Assembly: GCF_017745095.1 (NCBI RefSeq)
Contig: NZ_JAGHZZ010000005.1
Coordinates: forward strand, 1 to 64,000
Reading direction: 5' to 3'
DNA: 64,000 nucleotides
Source of the DNA: Sporocytophaga sp.
GTDB taxonomy: Bacteria > Bacteroidota > Bacteroidia > Cytophagales > Cytophagaceae
Part shown: positions 7,758 to 16,734 of the stretch, piece after piece
How positions within the stretch are numbered: position 1 is the stretch's first letter
Layout: each line of letters starts with the position of its first letter
The notes under the pieces: model-generated
Told to the model about the DNA's origin: nothing
The model's database searches: none
The model's input: only the letters and a program-made list of their open reading frames with translations
Made by a program: the position numbers and the translations under genes

Positions 7758-9971
7758 ATGGGAAGTTATATCAAGTATAAAAATCAATATTTTATCCTTG
7801 CCTCCTCCTCTCTTGCCGATGACAGGATTATGGTGCTCAAGCATGAAGATATGTTTGGGGTTTTTGATCGATATGGCGATGTCTTTCCGATTGGTCATGG
7901 TGCACAAGGATTGTTTTGTGAAGGAACAAGATTTTTAAGCAAACTGGAAATGCTCATCGAAGGACACAGACCTTTGCTTCTGAGTTCCAGTTTAAGGGAG
8001 GAAAATGAGTTGATGACAATAGACCTTACCAATTCTGACTATTTGAATAAAAATGGTTCTATCGCTGAAAAAGGTTCGTTGCATATTCACAGATCAAAGT
8101 TTGTATACAATAATGTTTGCTATGAAAAAATAAGACTATGCAATTTTGGAATGGAGCCCTTGACCTTCAATCTATCCTTGAGCTTTGAATCTGACTTTAA
8201 AGATATTTTTGAAGTCAGAGGTTTATCAAGAAAGAAGACGGGACGAAAGGCAACTCCTAAATATCTGCAAGATCAGATTATTCTCGGCTACAAAGGTCTT
8301 GATAATGTTCCCAGAAAAACAAGAATCAAATTTGAAAAAGCTCCTGATTCTGTCGAAAATAAAAAAGCTGCTTATAAAATTCAATTAGCGCCTAAGGCAT
8401 GTGATTACATTTCTTTTGCAGTAGCTTGTGAAATCGGAAAAAAAGAAACGCAAATTCTGAAATATGAAGATGCATGTAATCAGGTTATTAAAACGCTTGA
8501 GAAATTTAAACAGGAGTCATGTGAGTTGTTGACCTCTAATGAGCAGTTCAATGAGTGGTTGCACAGATCAAAATCTGATTTGATCACTATGGTATCGAAT
8601 ACGGAATACGGCATATATCCTTATGCAGGTATTCCCTGGTACAGCACACCTTTTGGAAGGGATGGAATTATAACTGCCTGGCAATGCTTATGGTTAAATC
8701 CTGAAATAACTAAAGGGGTATTGAAGTATCTAGCAGCAACACAGGCCGAGATTGAAAATGGTTTTCAGGATGCAGAGCCTGGTAAAATTTTTCATGAGAA
8801 AAGAGGGGGAGAAATGGCGGAACTTGGTGAAATTCCATTTAAGCTCTACTATGGTACTATAGATGCAACACCACTCTTTGTCGCGCTGGCTGGAGCTTAT
8901 CTTCAAAGAACAAACGATCTTGAAACACTTCGACATATCTGGCCCAATATTGAAGCGGCATTGAAATGGATTGACAATTTCGGAGATATAGACGGTGATG
9001 GATTTGTTGAATATCAGAAAAAATCTGAAACCGGTCTTAACAACCAGGGATGGAAAGATTCTCATGATTCTATATTTTACTCTAACGGAAAACTGGCAAA
9101 AGGTCCTATAGCTTTATGTGAAGTACAGGGTTATGTATATGACGCCAAGATGAGTGCAAGTTTGATAGCGCGAGAACTTGGGATGGAGGAAAAGGCAGAT
9201 GAACTTAATCTTCAGGCCAATGAACTAAAGGAAAAGTTTGCAAGTGCCTTTTGGTCTGAAGAGAAAAAGTGCTATTACATTGCACTAGATGGACAAAAGA
9301 ACCCCTGTGATGTTGTATCAAGCAATGCAGGCCATTGCTTGTTTTCAGGAATAGCCAAAAAAGAGCATGCAGAGCAGTTAGCTTGCACACTTCTTAATGA
9401 AAAAATGTTTTCGGGTTGGGGTATAAGAACTATTGCTACAGATGAAATTAGATATAATCCTATGTCATATCACAACGGATCAATCTGGCCTCATGACAAT
9501 TCATTGATTGCCTATGGATTGTATAAGTATGGTAATTATGAAGAAGTACATAAGGTACTTAAGGGGATGTTTGATGTAACTACCTTTGTGGACTTGCAAA
9601 GGTTACCTGAATTGTTCTGTGGTTTTGAAAAAAGAAAAAATGAGGGGCCTACCGCATATCCTGTAGCTTGCTCTCCACAGGCTTGGGCTGTTACTTCAGT
9701 TTATTTTCTACTACAGGCATCTTTGGGAATTGAAATCAATGCAAAGGAGAATACAATTAACTTTGTAAATCCAACATTACCGTCATTTATAAATGAACTT
9801 ACGATCACAAATCTGAAGGTGAATGACTCGAAAGTGGTTATTCAGATTAGACGAAATTTAAATAATGAAATTGATGTCTATCCGCTTCACAAAGATGGTG
9901 ATGTAAAGATTAAAAAAGTAGAGAATGAAAATTTTCTTATCAAGAAAAATAAACTGGTAGAAGCAGGGTAA
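7758..9971 (+). CDS. Glycogen-debranching-type enzyme (amylo-alpha-1,6-glucosidase family)
   Basis: A 737-residue cytoplasmic enzyme (no signal peptide). The N-terminal part (about 10-250) looks like the GDE_N_bis beta-sandwich domain, with GDVFPIGHGAQGLFCEGTR. The rest is an (alpha/alpha)6 barrel with the signatures WYSTPFGRDGI (about 294-304), NQGWKDSHDSI and YHNGSIWPHDNSL, which hold the acidic residues and substrate-binding positions of amylo-alpha-1,6-glucosidases and related six-hairpin glycosidases. The likely reaction is hydrolysis of alpha-1,6 branches in glucan. It is linked to the GT4 gene before it by a 2-base gap. Exact specificity is not provable from sequence. Confidence 0.8.
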   Translation: MGSYIKYKNQYFILASSSLADDRIMVLKHEDMFGVFDRYGDVFPIGHGAQGLFCEGTRFLSKLEMLIEGHRPLLLSSSLREENELMTIDLTNSDYLNKNGSIAEKGSLHIHRSKFVYNNVCYEKIRLCNFGMEPLTFNLSLSFESDFKDIFEVRGLSRKKTGRKATPKYLQDQIILGYKGLDNVPRKTRIKFEKAPDSVENKKAAYKIQLAPKACDYISFAVACEIGKKETQILKYEDACNQVIKTLEKFKQESCELLTSNEQFNEWLHRSKSDLITMVSNTEYGIYPYAGIPWYSTPFGRDGIITAWQCLWLNPEITKGVLKYLAATQAEIENGFQDAEPGKIFHEKRGGEMAELGEIPFKLYYGTIDATPLFVALAGAYLQRTNDLETLRHIWPNIEAALKWIDNFGDIDGDGFVEYQKKSETGLNNQGWKDSHDSIFYSNGKLAKGPIALCEVQGYVYDAKMSASLIARELGMEEKADELNLQANELKEKFASAFWSEEKKCYYIALDGQKNPCDVVSSNAGHCLFSGIAKKEHAEQLACTLLNEKMFSGWGIRTIATDEIRYNPMSYHNGSIWPHDNSLIAYGLYKYGNYEEVHKVLKGMFDVTTFVDLQRLPELFCGFEKRKNEGPTAYPVACSPQAWAVTSVYFLLQASLGIEINAKENTINFVNPTLPSFINELTITNLKVNDSKVVIQIRRNLNNEIDVYPLHKDGDVKIKKVENENFLIKKNKLVEAG

Positions 9972-10002
9972 TTTATTCTGCTTCCACCAGCAATATTGAA
10001 TT

Positions 10003-11358
10003 TTAATATTCAAACTTAACCCCTGTGTATGTATAAGGGGTGAGAGCTTTTAACTCGGCCTTCACAGTAGCAGAAACATTAAGTGTTTCAATAAATGCTT
10101 CGAAGATTTCTCGAGTTATTTTCTTGTTTTGTCTGGTCAAATCTTTTAAAGCTTCATAAGGTTTTGGATATCCAACTCTTCTTAAAATCGTTTGAATTCC
10201 TTCCGCAATAACAACCCAGTTATTTTCAAGATCCCTATCTATCGCAGCTTTATTTAGCTCAATTTTTTCAAGTCCTTTTAATAAAGATTTAATAGCTATA
10301 TACATATGAGCAATAGGTACTCCAACATTTCTAAGTACTGTAGAGTCAGTTAAGTCTCTTTGCAATCTTGATATGGGAAGTTTAGAGGATAAATGTTCAA
10401 ATATAGCATTTGCAATACCAAGGTTACCTTCTGAATTTTCGAAGTCTATTGGGTTTACTTTATGTGGCATTGCGGATGAGCCAATTTCTCCTTCTTTTAT
10501 TTTCTGTTTAAAGTATTCCATTGAAATGTATTGCCACATATCTCTGTCAAGATCTATCAGAATCGTATTGATTCTTTTCAAATTATCAAACAGGGCAGCG
10601 AGGTTGTCGTAATGCTCTATCTGAGTAGTAAACTGACTTCTGTGTAATCCTAGCTGAGTATTCAGGAATTCATTAGCGAATTGTATCCAGTCTATTTCCG
10701 GATATGCAGAAAAATGAGCATTAAAATTTCCTGTTGCGCCTCCGAACTTTGCAGAATATGGGACATTCTTTAATAACTCAAGTTGGTTGTTAACTCTTTC
10801 AACAAATACCATCAATTCTTTCCCGAGAGTAGTTGGAGAAGCAGGCTGACCATGTGTTTTGGCAAGCATTGCAATTCCTTTCCATTCTTTTGCAATTCCT
10901 ATTAATGAATTTTGGAGAAGATAGATCAGTGGTAATATTTCTTCCTGAACGGAATCTTTTAACAGCATTGGAATCGCTGTATTATTAATATCCTGAGAAG
11001 TTAATCCGAAGTGAATGAATTCGCTGTATTGAGAAATATTTAAGCTATCAAAAGCAGCTTTTATGAAATATTCAACAGCTTTGACATCGTGGTTGGTTTT
11101 CTTTTCTATTTCCTTAATTTCCTGAGCTTGCTTTTCGTTAAAATTTAAATAAATATTTCTTAAAGAAGGGTACAGGCTTTTGCTAAAGGATTCAAGGCCG
11201 GGAAGGGGCAATTCTGCCAGTGCAATAAAATATTCTATTTCAACTTGAATTCTGTATTTGATTAAGCCAAATTCTGAATAATAAGGAGCAAGATTTTTAA
11301 CTTGATTTCTGTATCTGCCATCAATAGGCGAGATCGCTGTCAATGCGTTTAATTCCAT
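10003..11358 (-). CDS. purB: Adenylosuccinate lyase
   Basis: A 451-residue member of the fumarase/aspartase superfamily. The signature loop GSSAMPHKVNPIDFENSEGN (around residue 290) is that of the long, E. coli-type PurB; the N-terminal NALTAISPIDGRY and the TSQDINNTA and KTHGQPASPTT motifs also match. It cleaves SAICAR to AICAR and adenylosuccinate to AMP in purine biosynthesis, in the cytoplasm. Length is normal for this subgroup. It is monocistronic here: downstream lies the 3' end of the debranching enzyme on the other strand, and upstream a 250-base gap. A TATCTTTG box sits just before the start. Confidence 0.95.
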   Translation of the reverse strand: MELNALTAISPIDGRYRNQVKNLAPYYSEFGLIKYRIQVEIEYFIALAELPLPGLESFSKSLYPSLRNIYLNFNEKQAQEIKEIEKKTNHDVKAVEYFIKAAFDSLNISQYSEFIHFGLTSQDINNTAIPMLLKDSVQEEILPLIYLLQNSLIGIAKEWKGIAMLAKTHGQPASPTTLGKELMVFVERVNNQLELLKNVPYSAKFGGATGNFNAHFSAYPEIDWIQFANEFLNTQLGLHRSQFTTQIEHYDNLAALFDNLKRINTILIDLDRDMWQYISMEYFKQKIKEGEIGSSAMPHKVNPIDFENSEGNLGIANAIFEHLSSKLPISRLQRDLTDSTVLRNVGVPIAHMYIAIKSLLKGLEKIELNKAAIDRDLENNWVVIAEGIQTILRRVGYPKPYEALKDLTRQNKKITREIFEAFIETLNVSATVKAELKALTPYTYTGVKFEY

Positions 11359-11375
11359 TTTTTCAAAATAAACAG

Positions 11376-11383
11376 CAAAGATA
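11376..11383 (-). promoter_or_regulatory. Possible -7 promoter box of purB (TATCTTTG)
   Basis: TATCTTTG on the minus strand fits the Bacteroidota -7 consensus TAnnTTTG, 18 bases upstream of the purB ATG, implying a very short leader. A TTG at the -33 position was not found. Confidence 0.35.
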
Positions 11384-11502
11384 AAAATAATACGCTTTTA
11401 TCCCGAAAAAATAAATTTTAAAATCAATATTCTGATTAATAGTTATTTGTAGTGATTTGGAAGTTCAGATTTGCTTCAGAATTTCTAAGTTACTTTGAAG
11501 CA

Positions 11503-11571
11503 CAATAAGCCAATGGCTTATCCCACCAATACCCTCTATAAGGCCGGCATCCCTCTATGCCGGCTTTTTTT
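11503..11571 (+). ncRNA. Candidate small RNA ending in a Rho-independent terminator
   Basis: The gap between purB and the CDF gene (both minus strand) holds a plus-strand terminator: 8-bp stem GCCGGCAT / ATGCCGGC (11543-11564) followed by eight T. No plus-strand gene feeds it. Just upstream is a second perfect hairpin ATAAGCC-AAT-GGCTTAT (11505-11521), and before that TTG (11471) and TACTTTG (11491-11497), which loosely resemble a promoter. The simplest reading is a plus-strand RNA of about 70 nt with two hairpins. The promoter is imperfect, and the stem could instead be an isolated repeat. Start is estimated. Confidence 0.35.
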
Positions 11572-11616
11572 TAGTTATTAAGTAGTAAGTGATAAGTTGT
11601 AAGAACTTAAAACTTA

Positions 11617-12501
11617 TTAATCCGCAGGTTCAATATGTATAAGCACATCCTTAACCTTGGGAAGGTCTTTTAGTAATTGATTTTTAACATCATGTGCGAG
11701 CTTATGGCCTTCTTTAACAGAAATGTCGCCATTAACCATTACATGAAGGTCTACATAGAAATCGAATCCCATTTTTCTTACCAGGCATTTATCAAGCTCA
11801 ACTACTCCTGGTACTTTTCTGGCAATGTCCTTTACTTGTTGGGCTATAGAAGGGTCGGGGGCCACATCCATCAGTTCATCCAATGCGGATTTCATTATTG
11901 ACCATGCATTATATATGACTAAACCTGAAGCCACCAGTGCTGCCCAGTCATCAGCACTTTCATACCCCTCTCCTCCAATGAGGGCGATTGTGATGCCAAT
12001 AAATGCTGCTAGAGAAGATAAAGCATCACTCCTGTGATGCCAGGCTTCTGCTTTCATTGCCGAGCTTTGATGAGCTTCTCCGGCCTTATTGACAAATCTG
12101 AACAGAATTTCTTTTACGAATATGATAGCACCCAATAAAATTAATGTAAAAGAAGCAGGGGCCTTATGAGGAGTACGAATATTGTATATACTTTCTGTAA
12201 TTATAAATATAGCAGCTGCGAAAAGTAAGAAAGTAAGAATAATGGATGCAATTGGTTCAGCCTTTCCATGGCCATAGGGATGGTTTTCATCACGTTCTTT
12301 AACAGAAACTTTTAATCCTATGAAAAGAATAATAGAACTGATTACATCAGAAAAAGACTCAATAGAATCAGCAATAAGTGCAAAAGAATTACCAAATATA
12401 CCTGTTAGCAGTTTTAGTATGCCCAGAAATAGATTTGAAAAGAGACTTCCAATGATGATTTTTTGACCCGGAACAGAAGTTTTTTTTGAGACTTCGATCA
12501 T
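11617..12501 (-). CDS. Cation diffusion facilitator (CDF) metal efflux protein
   Basis: A 294-residue CDF transporter with about six membrane segments and a C-terminal cytoplasmic ferredoxin-like domain (from about 210, GVVELDKCLVRKMGFDFYVDLHV). The transport site in segment 5 is HxxxD (H155, D159 in AWHHRSDAL). In segment 2 the sequence ADSIESFSD gives D45, E48 and D52, so the usual His/Asp at the first ligand position is Glu. The HPYGHGKAEPI loop (74-84) is typical of the FieF/MamB-like branch. Likely exports a divalent metal (Zn, Fe or Mn) by proton antiport at the inner membrane; the ion cannot be fixed from sequence. Confidence 0.85.
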   Translation of the reverse strand: MIEVSKKTSVPGQKIIIGSLFSNLFLGILKLLTGIFGNSFALIADSIESFSDVISSIILFIGLKVSVKERDENHPYGHGKAEPIASIILTFLLFAAAIFIITESIYNIRTPHKAPASFTLILLGAIIFVKEILFRFVNKAGEAHQSSAMKAEAWHHRSDALSSLAAFIGITIALIGGEGYESADDWAALVASGLVIYNAWSIMKSALDELMDVAPDPSIAQQVKDIARKVPGVVELDKCLVRKMGFDFYVDLHVMVNGDISVKEGHKLAHDVKNQLLKDLPKVKDVLIHIEPAD

Positions 12502-12648
12502 TCTATGTATTTTTCTTTAAAATTACAAAACGTGTGTAAAGGTAATCAATAACTGTTCTTGCCGCGGAACTTTTATTTTGCCTTAATCAATAAAGTTTTC
12601 AAACCTTTTAACCACAAAACAATTATCTATACTACTTTTTAAAATTGT

Positions 12649-13062
12649 ATGAAAAAAATTAATTGCATATTACTAATCGATGACGATGAGATTAGCAATT
12701 TCATAAATGAAACTTTATTGAAAAGAATGGGAGTAGCGAGCGAAATTAAAGTGGTAAAAAATGGCATCGATGGATTAAAATATATCACAATATTTGACGA
12801 AAAGGGCATCTGTCCTGAACTTATTTTATTAGATCTCAATATGCCAGTCATTGATGGATATGAGTTCCTTGAATCTTTTGACAAGCTAATTTTTGAAAAT
12901 AAGAATAATGTAAAAATAGTTGTTCTTTCTTCATCGAATAACCCGAGGGACGAAGAGCGATTAAAAAAGGAGTTTGGCATAACTAATTATTTTGTCAAGC
13001 CCCTTACAGAAGAAAAGGTCCTTAGTATATTAAACTTAAAACCAGCCACTTCATCCAAATAA
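12649..13062 (+). CDS. Single-domain response regulator
   Basis: A 137-residue CheY-like receiver domain with no output domain. Acidic pocket D11-D12-D13, phospho-acceptor D62 (LLDLNMPVIDGYE), the switch serine in VLSSSNNP, and the conserved lysine in YFVKPL are all present. The SSSNNP loop is common in the small receiver proteins of Bacteroidota that act as phosphorelay or signalling intermediates. No histidine kinase is adjacent. It starts with ATG and stands alone between a divergent CDF gene and a hypothetical gene. Confidence 0.85.
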   Translation: MKKINCILLIDDDEISNFINETLLKRMGVASEIKVVKNGIDGLKYITIFDEKGICPELILLDLNMPVIDGYEFLESFDKLIFENKNNVKIVVLSSSNNPRDEERLKKEFGITNYFVKPLTEEKVLSILNLKPATSSK

Positions 13063-13168
13063 GTACTTCTGAATAAATCCCAAAATAAAGGTTTGCCTGA
13101 TCTGAAACATAATGAGACAAAAATTGCTTATTTATATAATCAGATGTTCCATTAAAAACATTAAAGTT

Positions 13169-13654
13169 ATGGCTAGACCTAGTTTAAGATTAATCGAAGC
13201 CCTTAGGACTGCAGCAAAACAGATTGGAAATAAAACCAATTATAACTGGAAAGATATTGGATCATGCAACTGTGGCAATTTGGCGCAGATTCTCACAGGG
13301 TTAGATAAAAAGCAAATCACGAAGTTTGGCATAAAGAAGCACGGTGACTGGGACATGCTATCTCGTTTATTCAGAAAAGAAAGTGGTTATGAAATTGATG
13401 AAGTCATAGCTGTAATGCTTGATGCTGGTCTGATTCTGGATGATTTTGCAAATCTGGAAAATCTTACAGACAGAAGGATATTGATGAGAATGGGAGAGAA
13501 TGTTTATCTTAAAAGAGACAAGAGAGAGGATGTAATTTTATATCTTAACACCTGGGCTTCTATATTGGAAGAAGAGCTTCTAAAAGAGATTAATATTAAG
13601 GACGCGGAAAGCGTTTTATCCGAAGAGGAAAAAGAGAAAGTATTGACAGAGTAG
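13169..13654 (+). CDS. Conserved-looking hypothetical protein
   Basis: A 161-residue soluble protein from the ATG at 13169 (MARPSLRLIEAL). An in-frame ATG at 13112 would add 19 hydrophobic/basic residues (RQKLLIYIIRCSIKNIKV) that look like untranslated leader rather than protein. Noticeable features are a C-x-C in GSCNCGNLAQIL (about residues 31-42), a DxDE-rich acidic tail, and a mostly helical composition without membrane segments. Not recognised; no function assigned. It ends inside a terminator hairpin. Confidence 0.65.
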   Translation: MARPSLRLIEALRTAAKQIGNKTNYNWKDIGSCNCGNLAQILTGLDKKQITKFGIKKHGDWDMLSRLFRKESGYEIDEVIAVMLDAGLILDDFANLENLTDRRILMRMGENVYLKRDKREDVILYLNTWASILEEELLKEINIKDAESVLSEEEKEKVLTE

Positions 13655-13680
13655 GAAATCTTCCTACTCTTTTTTCTTTT
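13648..13680 (+). terminator. Rho-independent terminator overlapping a stop codon
   Basis: A 10-bp perfect stem AGAGTAGGAA / TTCCTACTCT with a 3-base loop is followed by TTTTTCTTTTT. The left arm contains the TAG stop of the preceding gene. Confidence 0.8.
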
Positions 13681-13739
13681 TAATAAGTCATTTTTGTGGT
13701 AGTTTTTTTTTAATTTTCTTGCCTTTTAAAAATTCCCTA

Positions 13740-14660
13740 ATGAAGTTTAAAAAAGTTGCCAAAGATATATTCTATCTTTTTTCTCAAACCTATAAAGAAT
13801 GGATAAAGGATGATCCTTTTGAAATGAGTGCATCCGTTGCTTATTATGCTATTCTTTCATTACCTGCATTATTACTTATAGTTATCAATACAGCAGGAAT
13901 TATTTTTGGGAAAGATGCAGTGGAAGGTAAAATTGCCCTTGAAGTAGGCAAAGTGCTTGGATACGAGGCTGGAAGTATAATTCAGGGAATAGTTGCCAAT
14001 GCAAGTTTAAAAGCGAGTTCAAGATTTACAGCTTTTGTTGGTTTGGGTACATTGATTTTTGGAGCTACAGGAGTTTTTATAGCACTTCAGAAATCAATTA
14101 ATAAAGTTTGGGAAGTAAGGGTTAATCCTAAAAGTGGAATATTAAAATACATCATGAGTAGGGTTACTTCTTTCGCTATCATTATTTTTATCGGAGTGCT
14201 GATTTTAGCTTTTATATTGATTACTACAGCTCTCAATGCATTTAGTACCTGGCTCAATCAACATTTACCCTATCATATAGTTTCCTGGTTTTTTGTTATA
14301 AATTTCCTGGTATCATTCGGTATCATTACTTTATTGTTTGCTATCATCTATAAATATTTACCGGACGTAAAGATAGCCTGGGGAAGTGTATGGTTCGGTG
14401 CTGCGTTAACTTCGTTCCTATTTGTTATTGGAAAGCTTGCCATGGGATTTTATTTTGTACATATGAACCCAGCATCTGCTTATGGTGCTGCCGGATCTTT
14501 GATATTAATTATGATCTGGGTTTCGTATTCTTCACTTATCCTATTTTTCGGTGCTGAATTCACTCATGTATATGCAAAAAAATACGGATACTCCATCAAG
14601 TATTCCAAATATGCAATGAAGATGGAGGACTTCTATAAGGAGAAATACAGTAAATCCTAA
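13740..14660 (+). CDS. YihY/BrkB family inner-membrane protein
   Basis: A 306-residue polytopic membrane protein. The N-terminal DDPFEMSASVAYYAILSLPALLLI and the pattern GATGVFIALQKSINKVWEV are signatures of the YihY/BrkB family (once mis-assigned as RNase BN). About six membrane segments span residues 35-285, and it ends with a short basic tail. The molecular function of the family is not settled. I prefer the ATG at 13740; a TTG seven codons upstream is possible. It overlaps the convergent PAP2 gene by 4 bases at the 3' ends. Confidence 0.85.
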   Translation: MKFKKVAKDIFYLFSQTYKEWIKDDPFEMSASVAYYAILSLPALLLIVINTAGIIFGKDAVEGKIALEVGKVLGYEAGSIIQGIVANASLKASSRFTAFVGLGTLIFGATGVFIALQKSINKVWEVRVNPKSGILKYIMSRVTSFAIIIFIGVLILAFILITTALNAFSTWLNQHLPYHIVSWFFVINFLVSFGIITLLFAIIYKYLPDVKIAWGSVWFGAALTSFLFVIGKLAMGFYFVHMNPASAYGAAGSLILIMIWVSYSSLILFFGAEFTHVYAKKYGYSIKYSKYAMKMEDFYKEKYSKS

Positions 14661-15427
14661 AATGTAAGCTGATAAGATACTCCCATAGCACCATTATAGT
14701 ATGTCGGTATTAGGCATTGGGTTTTTCTTCCCCACCTGTTTCTATGGGTAAGGTAAGCAATTTGGGCTGAAAGAATTCCAAATCCGGCACCTGCAAGCAC
14801 ATCGGACATCCAATGTTTATTGTTGGCCATTCGGAAAAATCCTACTGCTGTTGCTATAGTATAAGCACCTACTCCATACCATTGACTTTTGTATCTGAAT
14901 TCTTTATGCACAATAGTTGCCGCAGCAAAGGCCTGGGCTGTGTGACCAGAAGGAAATGATTTCCAATCTGAACTATCTGGCCTTTGAATATGAGTGATGT
15001 TTTTTAGAGGAAATGTGATTGCAGTCATGATCAACTCTGTCTTTACAATTAGTATTGCGGTATTGATAAAATCGTTCTGACATCTGATTTTTAAAAGGTT
15101 CAATACTACAAGTTCAGCGTAAGGTGCAAAAATAAGATAATCATCAACTCTTGTTCGAAAAGAAGGAAAGAGCTTTTGTATATCATTCCTTGCATCATAA
15201 CTGCTATAGAATCCATGATTCTGAATGGTGGAAACCCCAAGACCTATGAGAACTGTAGGTGCAATAGCGGCTTTAAATACTCTTGATTTATACCATTTCT
15301 TATTCTGATGGTCTTTTATTTCATTTATTTTAGTAATCTCCGGGTTTATGCTATCGTTTGTCTGACAAATTCCGGGTTGTAGCTGAATTGCGAAAATAAA
15401 AATCAATAAAAAGTTCAATTGTTTCAT
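14657..15427 (-). CDS. PAP2-family phosphatase
   Basis: A 256-residue membrane phosphatase of the PAP2 / acid phosphatase superfamily. The three catalytic motifs are visible: KNITHIQRP (KxxxxxxRP), PSGHTAQAF (PSGH), and RMANNKHWMSD (the SRxxxxxHxxxD motif with R, H and D kept). The N-terminus is a signal peptide or anchor ending near GICQ. Likely dephosphorylates a lipid phosphate such as phosphatidic acid or undecaprenyl diphosphate on the periplasmic face. A GGAGG Shine-Dalgarno lies 7 bases before the ATG, unusually strong for this phylum. Confidence 0.88.
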   Translation of the reverse strand: MKQLNFLLIFIFAIQLQPGICQTNDSINPEITKINEIKDHQNKKWYKSRVFKAAIAPTVLIGLGVSTIQNHGFYSSYDARNDIQKLFPSFRTRVDDYLIFAPYAELVVLNLLKIRCQNDFINTAILIVKTELIMTAITFPLKNITHIQRPDSSDWKSFPSGHTAQAFAAATIVHKEFRYKSQWYGVGAYTIATAVGFFRMANNKHWMSDVLAGAGFGILSAQIAYLTHRNRWGRKTQCLIPTYYNGAMGVSYQLTF

Positions 15428-15434
15428 CGACGGT

Positions 15435-15439
15435 CCTCC
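15435..15439 (-). promoter_or_regulatory. Strong Shine-Dalgarno (GGAGG) before the PAP2 gene
   Basis: GGAGG on the minus strand sits 7 bases upstream of the ATG at 15427. Most genes in this window have no recognisable Shine-Dalgarno, as is normal in Bacteroidota, so this one is an exception and supports the chosen start. Confidence 0.6.
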
Positions 15440-15544
15440 AAATTATTGACTAATTAATTTAAAGAACTTTTATATTAAAAAAATGTTAAAACGGCATTTG
15501 TTCAATTACTTTTAAAAAAACATCAATCAAATGTTTAAGATGAT

Positions 15545-15991
15545 TTAAACATCTGAATATTCCTTTCCAAGCAAGATCAACTCTTTATAGTTTTTTTCGA
15601 TTTGTAAATATTGGCCATATATCAGATTCTTCAGGTCTGACGGAAGATTTAAGGCCAGTATTTGTTGATATCCTTTCAATGTATTTTTTTCAACTTTAAC
15701 AGCCTCCAGCAATATGGTATTCAAACTGGTGCCAGCGATATTGTCTTTTAGCTTTATCCAGAATCTTTTGGAATCTCCTAAGAAGCTTGTTCCTGCTTCT
15801 TCTGGAGTTTCATCAGAATATTTTAAAAGGTCATTCTGAAGAGCTTTACTCTGATTGCAATTTTGGTTTGATATACTTTGAAATGCCTTATTTTCTGTCA
15901 TTCCAATTAGTTCCTTAAAAAAGAATAATCGATCATTGAGAGTTCTTATTAAAGAATTAACTCCTGAAACCAGCTCAAACGTTTCTTTCAT
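15545..15991 (-). CDS. DUF2383 (PA2169-type) four-helix bundle protein
   Basis: A 148-residue, all-helical cytoplasmic protein. The order (about 10-30 LIRTLNDRLFFFKELIGM, 85-105 LLEAVKVEKNTLKGYQQIL, 120-140 YGQYLQIEKNYKELILL) matches DUF2383, a ferritin-like four-helix family whose members often carry E/H iron ligands. Several E and K positions are kept, but a complete di-iron set is not obvious. It is divergent from an Hsp20-like gene, so both could be stress-related. Function unknown. Confidence 0.7.
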   Translation of the reverse strand: MKETFELVSGVNSLIRTLNDRLFFFKELIGMTENKAFQSISNQNCNQSKALQNDLLKYSDETPEEAGTSFLGDSKRFWIKLKDNIAGTSLNTILLEAVKVEKNTLKGYQQILALNLPSDLKNLIYGQYLQIEKNYKELILLGKEYSDV

Positions 15992-16147
15992 AGCTATATA
16001 TATGTATTTGAAAAAACAGTTTAAAAATCATCTTTGTTCTACTTGAAATTACTTCTTAAATTCTATAAGATATCAAAGGAATGATTGTAGATAATGATAT
16101 TTATTTATAAGAATTATTGTTGTAATAAAAAGAAGAGAGGACAGACT

Positions 16148-16549
16148 ATGAATCTTTTGGAAAACAGAGAACTACTAAGGGGGTTGTTAAAGCAGACAGA
16201 TTACCTTAATACTGCAAATGGAGGAACTAGCATGACATCTTTTGAATTCAGCAAGACTGATTTTAATTTTGTTATTACCATTAAGTCTCCTTCTGTGTCT
16301 GCAGAAGCATTCCATATTATGCTTGATTTTAATCAATTGACAGTGTATACAGTGCTGGAAGGGTTCGATGATTATGAAGATGAAGACCTGGTGAAGATAC
16401 CTTTGTTTATAAGGACTTTTGAGGTTCCTTCATTTGTTGACATCGAAAATATTGAAGCTGTTTATGAAAATGAAGAATTAAACATTCTTCTTCCATTCAA
16501 ATCACCCCAGGAAAACGCGCATAGAATGATTGACATAAAGTTCAGATAA
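16148..16549 (+). CDS. Hsp20/alpha-crystallin-like protein
   Basis: A 133-residue protein from the ATG at 16148 (MNLLENRELL); the in-frame ATG at 16094 adds a stretch that looks untranslated (MIFIYKNYCCNKKK). The core resembles the alpha-crystallin domain of small heat-shock proteins: alternating beta strands (NFVITIKSP, YTVLEGFDD) and the closing pattern FVDIENIEAVYENEELNILL, which mirrors the usual VDxxxIxAxYxNGxLxIxLPK. The C-terminal IxI/V tail is not clear. If real, it is an ATP-independent holdase chaperone. Followed by a terminator. Confidence 0.65.
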   Translation: MNLLENRELLRGLLKQTDYLNTANGGTSMTSFEFSKTDFNFVITIKSPSVSAEAFHIMLDFNQLTVYTVLEGFDDYEDEDLVKIPLFIRTFEVPSFVDIENIEAVYENEELNILLPFKSPQENAHRMIDIKFR

Positions 16550-16550
16550 A

Positions 16551-16583
16551 ATGAGGCTGGGAGTTGACCAGCCTCATTTTTAT
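16551..16583 (+). terminator. Rho-independent terminator
   Basis: Perfect 10-bp stem ATGAGGCTGG / CCAGCCTCAT with a 7-base loop and a TTTTTATT tail, directly after the Hsp20-like gene. Confidence 0.85.
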
Positions 16584-16734
16584 TACGATCATGTTTTATT
16601 TAAGGAACTTTTTGATTTCTGTATTCATCAATTATAATTTTTAATTAAGTGTTTTAAATTCAAAACAAATCCTTCTTCATTCTTTTCTTAAATATATTTA
16701 CATGAATAATAATGCTTATCTTATTATTGTTTTT

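Noticed and set aside
13719-13739. TTG start for the YihY/BrkB gene
   Set aside because: The seven extra residues are not supported by the family pattern, and an ATG lies at 13740 immediately before the conserved N-terminal region.
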